From: Lojkania enalia
Lineage: Eukaryota; Ascomycota; Dothideomycetes; Pleosporales
DNA length: 11,362 bases
Assembly (NCBI GenBank): GCA_010094045.1
Contig: ML986988.1
Coordinates: 2,039-13,400, forward strand
Direction: 5' to 3'
Under the pieces are notes generated by a model. That model ran no database searches, was not told the origin of the DNA, and saw only the letters and a program-made list of their open reading frames with translations. Below, in pieces: positions 1-7,696 of the stretch. Numbering within the stretch: position 1 is the first letter of the stretch; each line of letters starts with the position of its first letter. Position numbers and translations under genes: made by a program.

Positions 1-300
1 ACATCTAGTTTATAATAAATCTTTAAATGTATTAGAGATTTTCTTCTATATTAATTATTAATAGATTTTAAGATATAGTAAGATTTAGAACTTTATAAAT
101 TATAAGCTAATTCTATTATAAACTAAAAGTTCTCTATCTAAAAAGACAATTATAATTATAATAAAATATTAATAGTATTTAAAAAATAATATTTTAAATT
201 AAAAATTCTCTTTACAAAAGATAGTATAAATATTCTATAATAGTAGAGTATTATAGTGGAAGTATAATAACGAAGAATAATTATATACTAGACTTTTTAA
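1..300. repeat. AT-rich RIP-like DNA, left flank
   Basis: This stretch is very AT-rich and full of TpA steps, with no open frame of useful length. A handful of CpA or TpG dinucleotides survive (for example near positions 2, 47 and 146), so it looks like a RIP-mutated repeat that is less completely converted than the right flank. The original element cannot be recognised. Confidence 0.6.
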
Positions 301-660
301 ATATAAGGCCTCACGTAGATAGGGAGCTTGAAGAGCCAAGAAGGGGGTACAAGATCATATTCTGTAAGGACGAATCCTTAAGGAGCAATCCTTAGGACTC
401 GGGAAGGCATATATCTAGGTACCCACGTGACCCATAGGTCAACCAAGCTAGGCCAAGGGTGTCCCGTAGGAGACCCGAGGCCCTGCCCTTGGAGGGCAAT
501 TCCGAAGGACCCGTTACACTCAGAGTAGAGATAGTAAGCTGTAACATGCCAGTATAAGATAGTTTTGCCTTGCATTGAGAAGATATTACGTGTTAAGTTG
601 AGGTGTCGTGTTCGCGGCGCATCCCTTTCGGCTTGATGGGGTTTTCCACTCGATGGTAAA
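301..660. repeat. balanced-composition island, probable transposon remnant
   Basis: Composition changes abruptly to near-balanced GC and back again, with AT-rich DNA on both sides. The island contains several short self-complementary stretches (around GGCCAAGGG, CCCTTGG and CCTTAAGG) and no convincing protein. The only longer open frame, on the minus strand at 378-575, shows no recognisable domain and I do not call it a gene. A mobile-element fragment that escaped RIP is the simplest reading. Confidence 0.4.
363..518. mobile_element. possible short LTR or LTR fragment
   Basis: The segment begins TGTAAGGACG and ends CCCGTTACA, giving imperfect inverted termini of the TGTAA...TTACA kind within about 156 bp. 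No matching target-site duplication is visible (TATTC on the left, CTCAG on the right), and no second copy lies in the window. It could equally be an arbitrary part of a larger repeat. Orientation is unknown. Confidence 0.25.
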
Positions 661-780
661 ACACGTTGTAGTAAAACTAAATATAAATTGTATATATATT
701 AGAAAAACATGTAAATTTTTATTATAATATTTTATTATTTAACTAGATATATATAGAGGCTAGAAAAGCTAATGGAGTAG
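661..780. repeat. AT-rich RIP-like patch
   Basis: A short AT-rich stretch dominated by TA and AT steps separates the balanced island from the gene-free region. A few CpA and TpG dinucleotides remain, so conversion is incomplete as in the leftmost 300 bases. No gene is visible. Confidence 0.45.
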
Positions 781-1440
781 GCCGCTCGCTTGTAAAGTAC
801 GTTACCTTTAAACTTCAAGTTAAAAGGTGGCAGGATCGGAAAGGTAGGCGCTACGCGGGCCCGGACGTTACGCCATGAAACACGGTATAGCAGCTGCATT
901 AAGAGAGCATGGCTAAGGCAGCGTTGCCGCCCCTAGCGCATGCGGCTAAGTTGGCGCACGCCTGCCTTCTGGAGCTTAGAGTGTAAGCGTAAGCAGAAGT
1001 TCACGCAAGGCTGAACGACTAATAAAGGTGATCTTACGTTGCGGAGTTACGCGGGTTCCACAGGAAGAAATAATACAGATGACATGTTAGAGAACATAAT
1101 GCGAAATCCGAGGGGGCGAGGTCTTGCACCGTCGGGAGTGATGCGTCAGGGCTGTATCTATAGGAGGCTTAATCGCAAAATCGTACCTTGTTGATCAATA
1201 TGGTTCTTGCGAATACGGTAGGATGTTGAAAAGGTAGATGCCAGAGTAGTCTTGTAGGGCGACCTTAGAGAATTTGCCTACGGATCAAACGGTGTAAGAT
1301 GCCGAGGGTCTCTGCAAAGGTGTTATGTAGGGCGTAGTATACTTAGATTATATGGAGCTGGCGTAGTCCTCCGTTATCCGCCCTACATCGCCTTATCGGG
1401 CGGTAGCCGTTATGATGATTCGGGCATGACACCTCAAATT
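781..1440. other. gene-free intergenic DNA of mixed composition
   Basis: This 660-bp stretch holds no open frame that looks coding on either strand and no tRNA-like internal promoter boxes. It contains many CpG and TpA steps, which would fit mild RIP of a once GC-richer sequence. CpA and TpG are still present, so this is only a suggestion. I cannot say what it derives from. Confidence 0.4.
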
Positions 1441-1636
1441 AATATTGGTATACAGTAATCCGCGAGACTCCCTAAGCCTCAGAGACAGTGAGAGTGGTTG
1501 TCTTCCTTCTCCAAATCCAACATGATTTGGGCCCCAGAGGTGTGCGAACGCCTCTCTTCCTTCTGCAAATTTGACTCTCCATTACGTGTCGACAGCTTCT
1601 TGGGAATCAATGGCAGGTCTAAGCAAGGAAGATGAA

Positions 1637-1644
1637 TATATAAG
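1637..1644 (+). promoter_or_regulatory. TATA box of the secreted-protein gene
   Basis: TATATAAG lies 78 bp upstream of the chosen ATG, a sensible distance for a fungal core promoter. The ATG at 1651 lies only 7 bp past the box and is probably upstream of the transcription start. No other promoter element was identified between 1441 and 1721. Confidence 0.5.
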
Positions 1645-1721
1645 AGAATCATGCTTCCGTCGAGAGAAGGCATTGCAGGCAGCTGCTTATTTCACGAAAA
1701 CTCCCAAGCCTCGTGGTCACA

Positions 1722-4478
1722 ATGAGGCACTCTTATTTATCTCCACTTTTGCTCTTTGGGAGTCTGACGCTGCCATGTTTGGCTCAGGATGTTCAGACTT
1801 CACAACCACCAGGTCTCGAGGGCATCGATGACCCGAATATGACGAAAAGGCTCATCGACTATTGGGCTGATTATGCATGCTTTTCGTTAAGCGATAATAG
1901 CGAACCGAATGTCAAAGAGCAATGCAAAGAGGCTTGTTTCCCTGGCGGCATTACCTCCGATGTTCCCGCCGGCGAATTTGTCCAAAGTTCGCAGACATGC
2001 TGGCTCAATGGGCCAGAGGCTGATTACCGCACTGGAAAGCCACTTACGGAGGAGCAAAAGAACGAGAATCCTAGAACTGGTGAGCATTGCCCAGATACGT
2101 GCATCGTGCCTTGGACTGATGGAAGTATCAGTGAAAACGATCACAACCGGCTATTGCATTTGTGATGATCCAATTATCAACTTCATGGGTGACTTCTTCA
2201 TCAAATCTGTTATCGAGATGGGCAAAATTCTTGAAAAGGTCATGTGTCCTACACTGATGGCGCTGGATCTTGTTGTAGAGGTTGGATCTGCAGCAATACC
2301 TGGAGTCGGCAAGGCTATTACTGTTGGAATGAGTGAGTCCTGACCCAATATATCAAGAACCGTTCATGTGGCCAAATGACTGACTAGAACAGGAACCGGA
2401 GTCAAAACGGCAAAAATGTTCAAATATGCCTATGATGCTCAGGATGCCGCAATGGAGTGGGCAAGCATGGTAAGTAAGACATTCATACAATTACTCCTGG
2501 CAGACTCCAGCTAATTATGATTACGTCCTGCAGTTTGTGGACCAAGGTTTTGGTTTGGCTAGTGAAGCAGGCTGCAAGACGCCTTTCTCGTTTTCCAAGG
2601 CAGATCTCGCGAAAAAGTTCTTGGATTTCGCAGATGCTCCTGATGGGCTTGTCCCAGGAATCAATTACGATGAGATGCCTTGCCCCAAAGGAAAGAAGGC
2701 GTCCAAGAAGTGCAAAGAGAAGAATGGCGAAGGTGACAACGATGACCCTCCATCGAGAACTGGAGACAACAACCAACGGACCCAGACCATCAATCAGCCC
2801 TCGGCGACAACAGCGAATACGGGACCTACGGCAAAAGCTAATTGCGCGGCGATCGGTAGGAATGATATGGAGGCTTTGTTGGAAATAACCCCTAGCGTGG
2901 AAGAAGGATTGGCAGAGAAACGAGCCGTGGGAACTACACTCCAGAGTCGTCGTCTCGAAGCACGGTCTTTCAAGGCCAAGTCTGGCGAAGCTTGCGATGG
3001 GAAAAGAAAAACGAAAGTGCACAGCAAAAAGTATCCCAGTGCTGGTGAAGATGTTATGGTAGGTCGAGCATACACATGACAGAGTGATCCGTACATCGAG
3101 TCTAGCAACATCAATGACTGACATAGACTACAGAAAGGGGCGCTTGCCTATGGATTTAACGTAATCGATGACTGTGGCAACTACGGTTGGGGTGAACAAA
3201 AAGACATCAGTTCCAGCGACTATGACACAGAACACGTTCTCGAATGGTCGATGGTAAGACCTCTAGAACATTACTCCTGGTTAACTTCAACTAATTGTAT
3301 CTCAATCTTGTAGGTACAGAATTTCTTCAGTACTGTGAATGATCATGTCGATTTTAAAGCCGGATTCGAACATCCTGACCCCGAAAACAAAGAAGAAGAG
3401 CCTAAAGATCCGGACAATCCGAGTGGCGAGAAAGTAAAGAAGAGAATTGACTTCTGCAAGTACTGGGGTGTAAGTCAATGCCGCGGTGCAACTACGAAAC
3501 TAAGACATTTGCTGATTGTACTGCCACATTAGGAATCATGGGATTGGCCAGCCACACTAGGGATGCCTAATCCTGATCCTGAAGCCCCAGCTCCAGCTGC
3601 GGGTGCAGACCCGCTACAACAGACCCCTCTTCAGTGGTTTGCGGAAGCATATCCCTTTATCGATGGAAAAGCTGCAACTGCGAGGAAAGCGCACGAAAAA
3701 GAGTTCATCCTGCTGCAAAAGAGAATCAACGAACATCCGAAGAATAATGTAAGTCTCAAGTTTGGTCATCAGAGAGGCTGTTATCACTCACAAGTCCGCG
3801 TAATAGATGTTCTCAATTAAACCCGATCAGCAAATCTACGACGCAGATGATATGGATGATATCATCAAACGAAAAAGCACCAAGAAGCGATCCAAAGGTG
3901 CTAAGAAGGGACAGTTGACGTTTGGTGAGCCTCATGAGCAACCAAGGGCCGCTATCCAAAGAATGAGGGCTGTGGTCGGTGCATACCTATACTTGAAAGA
4001 GAAAAAGGTCGACGATATCTTTGTTGCTCAGGTGGATCGCATTGGTGCTCAGCTGGAACACATCGAGAATGCGCTCGCGAAAAGTCCCAAGACCGTGAAG
4101 AGGAAAGATGGCGAGCCGAATGACCAGGGCATAATTGAGGAAAGGACTGTAACCTTTAACAAATGGGTGCCCCAGAAGCTTAAAGAAAAGTGGTTCGCAT
4201 ATATGGATAACGTCTATGAGAATGCGAACAAGAAAGCACAAGATTTCATGAAGGACAACCTTAAGAGATTGAATGACGAGTATAACGATAAGAAGTTGAT
4301 TAAACAGGCGGATGTTGATAAGGAGAAAGACAAGGAAAAGCAAAATGAGTTGAAACTGGAGAAAAAGCTACGAGAGGACATGAAGGACTACATCCCCAAG
4401 CTCGAGGCCCAGTGGACCAAGGCAAAGGATTGGTCCAAGCCGAAGTGGAACTCCCAGGCTCCAGCAGCTGGTACATAG
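1722..4478 (+). CDS. secreted, probably Kex2-processed multidomain protein (8 exons, 774 aa)
   Basis: Exons are 1722-2079, 2132-2332, 2393-2469, 2534-3058, 3134-3253, 3314-3469, 3533-3748 and 3807-4478; all junctions are GT-AG and the frame is open to the TAG. The start is the ATG with A at -3; the GTG at 1713 is not a credible eukaryotic start. Residues 1-21 form a signal peptide (hydrophobic core, CLA before Q22). Residues 22-212 hold seven cysteines (53, 68, 72, 93, 128, 130, 158) and a Gly-rich hydrophobic stretch at about 160-186. Residues 263-315 are a basic, then Asn/Thr-rich linker. EKR at 340-342 is a Kex2-type site, followed by RR at 351-352. Residues 388-479 carry DTEHVLEW (418-425), which I recall, unverified, from C-terminal parts of fungal killer-toxin-like GH18 chitinases. 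Residues 490-505 are Pro/Ala-rich; 572-585 are strongly basic; 672-756 are Lys/Glu-rich and probably helical. All 14 mature cysteines lie before residue 476. No catalytic chitinase motif is present. Function is unknown: killer-like precursor, effector or secreted structural protein are all possible. Confidence 0.8.
2080..2131 (+). other. intron 1 (52 bp, phase 1)
   Basis: The donor is GTGAGC, the acceptor ATCAG, and a CTGAT branch-like site lies in between. Splicing joins the end of the Pro-Arg-Thr stretch to a frame that stays open through the conserved-looking YCICDD region. If retained, the reading frame continues to a TGA at 2163-2165. Confidence 0.75.
2333..2392 (+). other. intron 2 (60 bp, phase 1)
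   Basis: The donor is GTGAGT and the acceptor AACAG; the branch site CTGAC is at 2380-2384. The alternative acceptor at 2386-2387 puts exon 3 in a frame that soon terminates, so the AG at 2391-2392 is preferred. The 3' half resembles intron 4. Confidence 0.75.
2470..2533 (+). other. intron 3 (64 bp, phase 0)
   Basis: The donor is GTAAGT and the acceptor TGCAG, with a CTAAT branch-like site. It contains ATTACTCCTGG and aligns without gaps to the 3' part of intron 5. Confidence 0.8.
3059..3133 (+). other. intron 4 (75 bp, phase 0)
   Basis: The donor is GTAGGT and the acceptor CTACAG, with the branch site in AATGACTGAC. The branch-to-acceptor region resembles that of intron 2. An in-frame stop in the intron rules out read-through. 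Confidence 0.75.
3254..3313 (+). other. intron 5 (60 bp, phase 0)
   Basis: The donor is GTAAGA and the acceptor TTGTAG, with a CTAAT branch-like site. It shares ATTACTCCTGG and its whole 3' arrangement with intron 3. Confidence 0.8.
3470..3532 (+). other. intron 6 (63 bp, phase 0)
   Basis: The donor is GTAAGT and the acceptor CATTAG, with a CTGAT branch-like site. It joins a codon for Gly-479 to the Glu-Ser-Trp-Asp-Trp start of exon 7. Confidence 0.75.
3749..3806 (+). other. intron 7 (58 bp, phase 0)
   Basis: The donor is GTAAGT and the acceptor AATAG. Exon 8 happens to begin with ATG, which could mislead a gene finder into calling a separate gene there. The upstream exon is in frame and open, so it is read here as an internal exon. 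Confidence 0.7.
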
Positions 4479-4648
4479 GCGGTACCGTTGCACCCACTCA
4501 TCACTTATTGTTTCTATTTTGGCATTTGCATAGGCGTTATTTCGTGAATCTGTACTGGGCTAGACATTGGGTCGTTGCATAGTTTAGAAGTCTGTTTTCC
4601 TACACACAGTTCAATCAATTGTTGAGTTATTTGGCTAGGCCTTGGGTT

Positions 4649-4792
4649 TTACGCGAGGACAGAAGTTTGGTGCAAATTTTGGAAGAACATTGGACGCGTG
4701 GAGTGGATTCTCTTATACGTAGCACGATCCTTCAACGGTAAAGAATTCGGCCAGATCTTCAGAAAGAGAATATAAGCTTCGTACAACACCAT
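4649..4792 (-). pseudogene. decayed coding fragment, copy B
   Basis: A minus-strand frame of 47 residues begins with ATG at 4792 and ends with TAA at 4649-4651. Its start (MVLYEA, then a Leu-rich stretch and a Pro) resembles the fragment at 5041-5163, and the DNA around its 5' end aligns with that copy with mostly transition differences. It has no recognisable domain. It may be a relic of a duplicated gene or repeat rather than an expressed peptide. Confidence 0.3.
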
Positions 4793-4943
4793 AGCATCTA
4801 TCTTAGGGCACTATATCGGGGTGGTTACAGCCGAGGAACACTACAAAATAATAAAAGGGAACTAGTGCTACGTCAACATACATACCTAGGTAGTACTATA
4901 AATCGTGCGAGACGCGATTGAACATTTGATTGAGCCTGTTGTG

Positions 4944-5163
4944 TCAAATGCAAAGTCTAACATTAGCAACTTTTTCAGTACGAAACACAAGCACAATATC
5001 AGGCTTATCAAAGTCATTCAAAAATGCTTGATTCAAACCGTCAGGATATAGAGAGTAAAAGATGGCGCACTTCTGCGTTACAGAGTTCCTCGGCTACAGA
5101 AAAATACTTTGGGTATACGTTGAGGAGGCTCGACAAGGCTTCGTAAAGTACTACGGTATCCAT
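4944..5163 (-). pseudogene. frameshifted coding remnant, copy A
   Basis: On the minus strand, ATG at 5163 opens a protein-like frame of 40 residues (MDTVVLYEALSSLL...) that stops at TGA 5041-5043. Just before that stop, a second frame offset by one base becomes open and protein-like (SLYPDGLNQAF...) and runs to TGA at 4944-4946. A single-base indel in the T-rich run near 5055-5060 would explain the switch. The family is not recognised. The upstream frame at 5179-5301 may belong to the same dead gene. Confidence 0.35.
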
Positions 5164-5178
5164 CTCACCGTACTATTG

Positions 5179-5301
5179 TCAGAGGCCTATAGCTAGAAGA
5201 ATCACTACGCGAAAGGTGAAGTCAATGACTCTGATAAGGCTATAGGCTACAGGCTGCGGTGGTGAACCCAAATCTATAATTAATTCCTGAACATATTGGC
5301 G
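5179..5301 (-). pseudogene. open remnant with hydrophobic stretch, stop-flanked
   Basis: This minus-strand stretch encodes 40 residues with a protein-like composition (ELIIDLGSPPQPVAYS, then a hydrophobic run) and no start codon at its head. It is bounded by TAG at 5302-5304 and TGA at 5179-5181. It shares its reading frame with both the upstream F-box gene and the fragment starting at 5163. The separating codons are TAG or TGA, which are C-to-T products of CAG or CGA. It may be part of the same decayed gene as copy A. Confidence 0.3.
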
Positions 5302-5319
5302 CTAACGAAAGAGAGAGAA

Positions 5320-6948
5320 CTACTCTTCTGGCGTCCAATATTCAAAATAGTCTCGCGAAACCAATCCTTGGCCAAATTCATCGTCATCCCAGTATTCTTT
5401 CAATGCTTCTCCATGCTCTTGACGGCCAATTTGCTGGAAGAGACTATGGATCTCTGGATTTGGACGCCATTCCCCGACTTTCCACCATATCTGGCGAGCC
5501 TTGCACTTAGTTTCTCCAGGATTTGTGGCAAATGCCGAGCCTACTCCAGGAACATAGTATGCCAATCCCCATGCAAGGTACTCTGGGTAGAATTTCTTGG
5601 GAGGCTCAAAGTAGTCGAACGATTCACCTTCGTCATCTTCGCCGCAATCCACATCCCACCTAAGGGGTGACCACAATATAGCCTGTCTCAAATCTGGCAT
5701 GTTTGCTGCGGCTTTGGCGAAACTCGCAAGGAACGGTCCCAATACATTGTCATTTGGCGATATGCGGAACCAGAAGTTGTACCTGTCCTCGAAAGACCTG
5801 CCCCCACATACGACCTCATCATCCAAGTATTCGTCTTCTTCAGTGGGTTCAAGTGGTGGGTATGAAGACTCGTCAAGTTCGTAACCGGTTGACCCTCTAC
5901 CTTCGCCCCTTGGTCCTTCGAAATACCAAGCCCCCGAAGGCGACACCATATGAAACATGATAAAGACCCTTTGGAGATGCGGCCAAGTTGGTGTCGAACT
6001 ATCCTCTGGCCAGAACAAGGTTTCGTCCACTTGAGCGCGGAGCGTGATTTCCTGAAGATGGTAGGAGAGGATACGAAGGCTAGTACTGAAAGGGTCTTTC
6101 GATGCAGGACTAACGAGATTCGGCATGGCCTTCCAGTGGTGGATGCAGTCTGCTTCCATCATGACTTCTCGACAAAACCAGTTCAACTCGACTCGTTGAA
6201 GGGATTTGGGTATATTGGTGGGCGTGATTGCATTGCCGAAACCATGCCTAGTGTCTCGTCGGGGTCCGTCATATTCCCAGATGAATAGTTTCGCCGGCGC
6301 ATCCCGATAACTGGGAGTCCACTCATCCTTTCCAGTGTGGCACTCAAGATTCTCCAGGTTTGGAAATCGGGTGACGAGGTCGATCAGAATTCGATAATCC
6401 AGTTTTGCACTTGAATGATCATTATTTATTTCAAGAGAGCCAACTGACATCAGGTCAGGGAGAGTTTCGGGCTCTAGCAGGTGAGTTCGCCAATGAGCGT
6501 GTTCCCGGTGAAGACAGGAATCACCCGAGCATCCGTGAGAGGGACTGTATATGGTAAGTCGATATTTCCCGCGGTTCCTCTCACCCGCATGCTCCTCTAC
6601 CGTTTTGAGTGTCGTGAAGAGATTTTGAATCTGCTCGGTGAAAGTCTTGTCTTTTTCGCGTTGTTCATCAGAGCCTTCGCGGCAACCATTGCCATCGTTG
6701 ACATCTAGGTCTGGAAAGTAGGTGTCAAATTGAACGTGTTCAAGATAGCGAAGCCGAAAACCGGAATAACGGTCGATGAAACACTGCTTGTTCTCTTTGG
6801 TTATTTTGTATATGTGAGTTCTGTACCTTCCCGCTTGCTCCTCCGCAGCTTTGCGGAATTTGGCCGAAACATAATAGGTGTTTCGCAAGTCCTCAGCAGA
6901 AAGATGGCTACAAATTTGACTGATCAGTTCTTGAGGAAACTGGTCCAT
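5320..6948 (-). CDS. F-box domain protein (542 aa, single exon)
   Basis: The N-terminus (FPQELISQICSHLSAEDLRN, residues 4-23) is a typical F-box, the segment that binds Skp1 in SCF ubiquitin ligases; it ends near residue 40. The rest is a substrate-side region without classical leucine-rich repeats. It contains GAWYFEGPRGEGRGSTGYE, a patch rich in Pro, Glu and Asp, a segment around NMPDLRQAILWSPLRWDVD, then GETKCKARQIWWKVGEWRP and near the end EYWDDDEFGQGLVSRD. I recall this arrangement from a widespread family of ascomycete F-box proteins, so the C-terminus looks complete. The ATG at 6948 is chosen because the F-box begins almost immediately after it and no further in-frame ATG is visible just upstream. 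The frame is intact, without introns or RIP-type stops. The targets are unknown. It converges with the secreted-protein gene. Confidence 0.85.
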   Translation of the reverse strand: MDQFPQELISQICSHLSAEDLRNTYYVSAKFRKAAEEQAGRYRTHIYKITKENKQCFIDRYSGFRLRYLEHVQFDTYFPDLDVNDGNGCREGSDEQREKDKTFTEQIQNLFTTLKTVEEHAGERNRGKYRLTIYSPSHGCSGDSCLHREHAHWRTHLLEPETLPDLMSVGSLEINNDHSSAKLDYRILIDLVTRFPNLENLECHTGKDEWTPSYRDAPAKLFIWEYDGPRRDTRHGFGNAITPTNIPKSLQRVELNWFCREVMMEADCIHHWKAMPNLVSPASKDPFSTSLRILSYHLQEITLRAQVDETLFWPEDSSTPTWPHLQRVFIMFHMVSPSGAWYFEGPRGEGRGSTGYELDESSYPPLEPTEEDEYLDDEVVCGGRSFEDRYNFWFRISPNDNVLGPFLASFAKAAANMPDLRQAILWSPLRWDVDCGEDDEGESFDYFEPPKKFYPEYLAWGLAYYVPGVGSAFATNPGETKCKARQIWWKVGEWRPNPEIHSLFQQIGRQEHGEALKEYWDDDEFGQGLVSRDYFEYWTPEE

Positions 6949-7390
6949 AGCTCTATGGAAAAGCTGAGTAATCCGACTTGGATAGAGTAGCGTGGGGCAG
7001 ATTTGCTTGTCCGAAGTTGGTGCAAAGCTGCGTGTAAGAGCACTTTATTCTACACGATTGCTGCCTGGCGTGTCACTAGGAAACAAGAAAGACAATGACG
7101 TCAGAGTTGCGACACAGCATTCCTCCTTGCTCGATATATGTAGGAAGTGAATTGTAGGAATGCACACATGGGCGCAGAATTTCGGCGTTGTGCCGAGGCG
7201 TATTGCCTGGTGTAAATGCCAGCGCGCTAATATATACATGAGATGGAGGATCGAGAACCCCGACCCTCTCAAACTGACCTGTGCGCTGCGAAGGAGGATC
7301 AGGCGAAAATACCCTACTAGCACTTATACCTCTACAGCATCACCAAAACCGCCCCGCGCCCAGGTTATAGCTAGTCCAGTTACAACTAGA
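6949..7390. other. 5' flank of the F-box gene, otherwise unidentified
   Basis: Normal-composition DNA with no convincing gene. Short open frames here on both strands lack any recognisable protein character. The F-box promoter should lie in this stretch, read on the minus strand, but no clear TATA box is seen close to the start codon. Confidence 0.4.
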
Positions 7391-7643
7391 TGTTATGAAC
7401 ACAGAACGCCAAGAGGCACCGCCTCTGTGGCTAGGGCTTGATCCAACATCAGCCACTGTGAGGGCCGGGCCAACAAGGAGATAGCAGGCAGACGTGCGCT
7501 ATGGACCAACCATCGGACAGTGAGCAGTGGGACTGCGGGAACTGGGGAGATGATTGGTTGGATGATGAGGCATGGCACAACCTATGCACGTGACTGTGGC
7601 AGGTGTGTCCTGGGTGTCCTCGCGCCAAGCAAGGACAGGACAA

Positions 7644-7661
7644 ACCTGACAGACCTGACAA
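7644..7661 (+). repeat. 9-bp tandem repeat
   Basis: ACCTGACAG is followed directly by ACCTGACAA. It lies inside the putative LTR and upstream of its TATA box. It could be a small promoter repeat or chance. Confidence 0.4.
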
Positions 7662-7688
7662 GCTAGGCTTGGCGGTCTTGGACCTTTC

Positions 7689-7696
7689 TATATAAG
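7689..7696 (+). promoter_or_regulatory. TATA box within putative LTR
   Basis: TATATAAG stands about 90-100 bp before either candidate LTR end. If the element is an LTR, this would be its Pol II promoter; no downstream gene is present for it to drive. Confidence 0.4.

Larger units (their letters stand above)
4479..5319. other. intergenic region between convergent genes
   Basis: This 840-bp gap holds the 3' untranslated regions of two converging genes. No clear AATAAA signal lies close to the upstream stop; an AATAATAAAA stretch is near 4849. Much of the gap from about 4650 onward looks like decayed coding sequence on the minus strand, described in the separate entries. Confidence 0.5.

Noticed and set aside
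1021..1080. Possible tRNA B box (GCGGGTTCCAC)
   Set aside because: It lacks the GGTTCGANTCC consensus, and no cloverleaf or A box could be found upstream.
1571..1831. A plus-strand open frame overlapping the promoter and exon 1
   Set aside because: It has no protein-like features and covers the TATA box and the real start in another frame.
1713..2165. A bacterial-style 150-codon gene starting at GTG
   Set aside because: The gene has clear spliceosomal introns, so a GTG start is not credible; the ATG at 1722 precedes a good signal peptide.
2483..3124. A 213-codon open frame on the minus strand
   Set aside because: It lies opposite exon 4 of the spliced gene, has no recognisable domain, and spans an intron on the other strand; it is a shadow frame.
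3807..4478. A separate gene starting at the ATG that opens exon 8
   Set aside because: The upstream exons join to it in frame through a canonical GTAAGT...TAG intron, and there is no promoter-like sequence in the 58-bp gap.
5296..6990. Several plus-strand frames of 60-124 codons
   Set aside because: All are opposite the F-box gene and show no domain or codon pattern of their own.
7449..7661. Minus-strand Cys/His/Ser-rich open frame
   Set aside because: It lies within the putative LTR, its start is not supported, and the composition reflects the repeated DNA rather than a zinc-binding domain.
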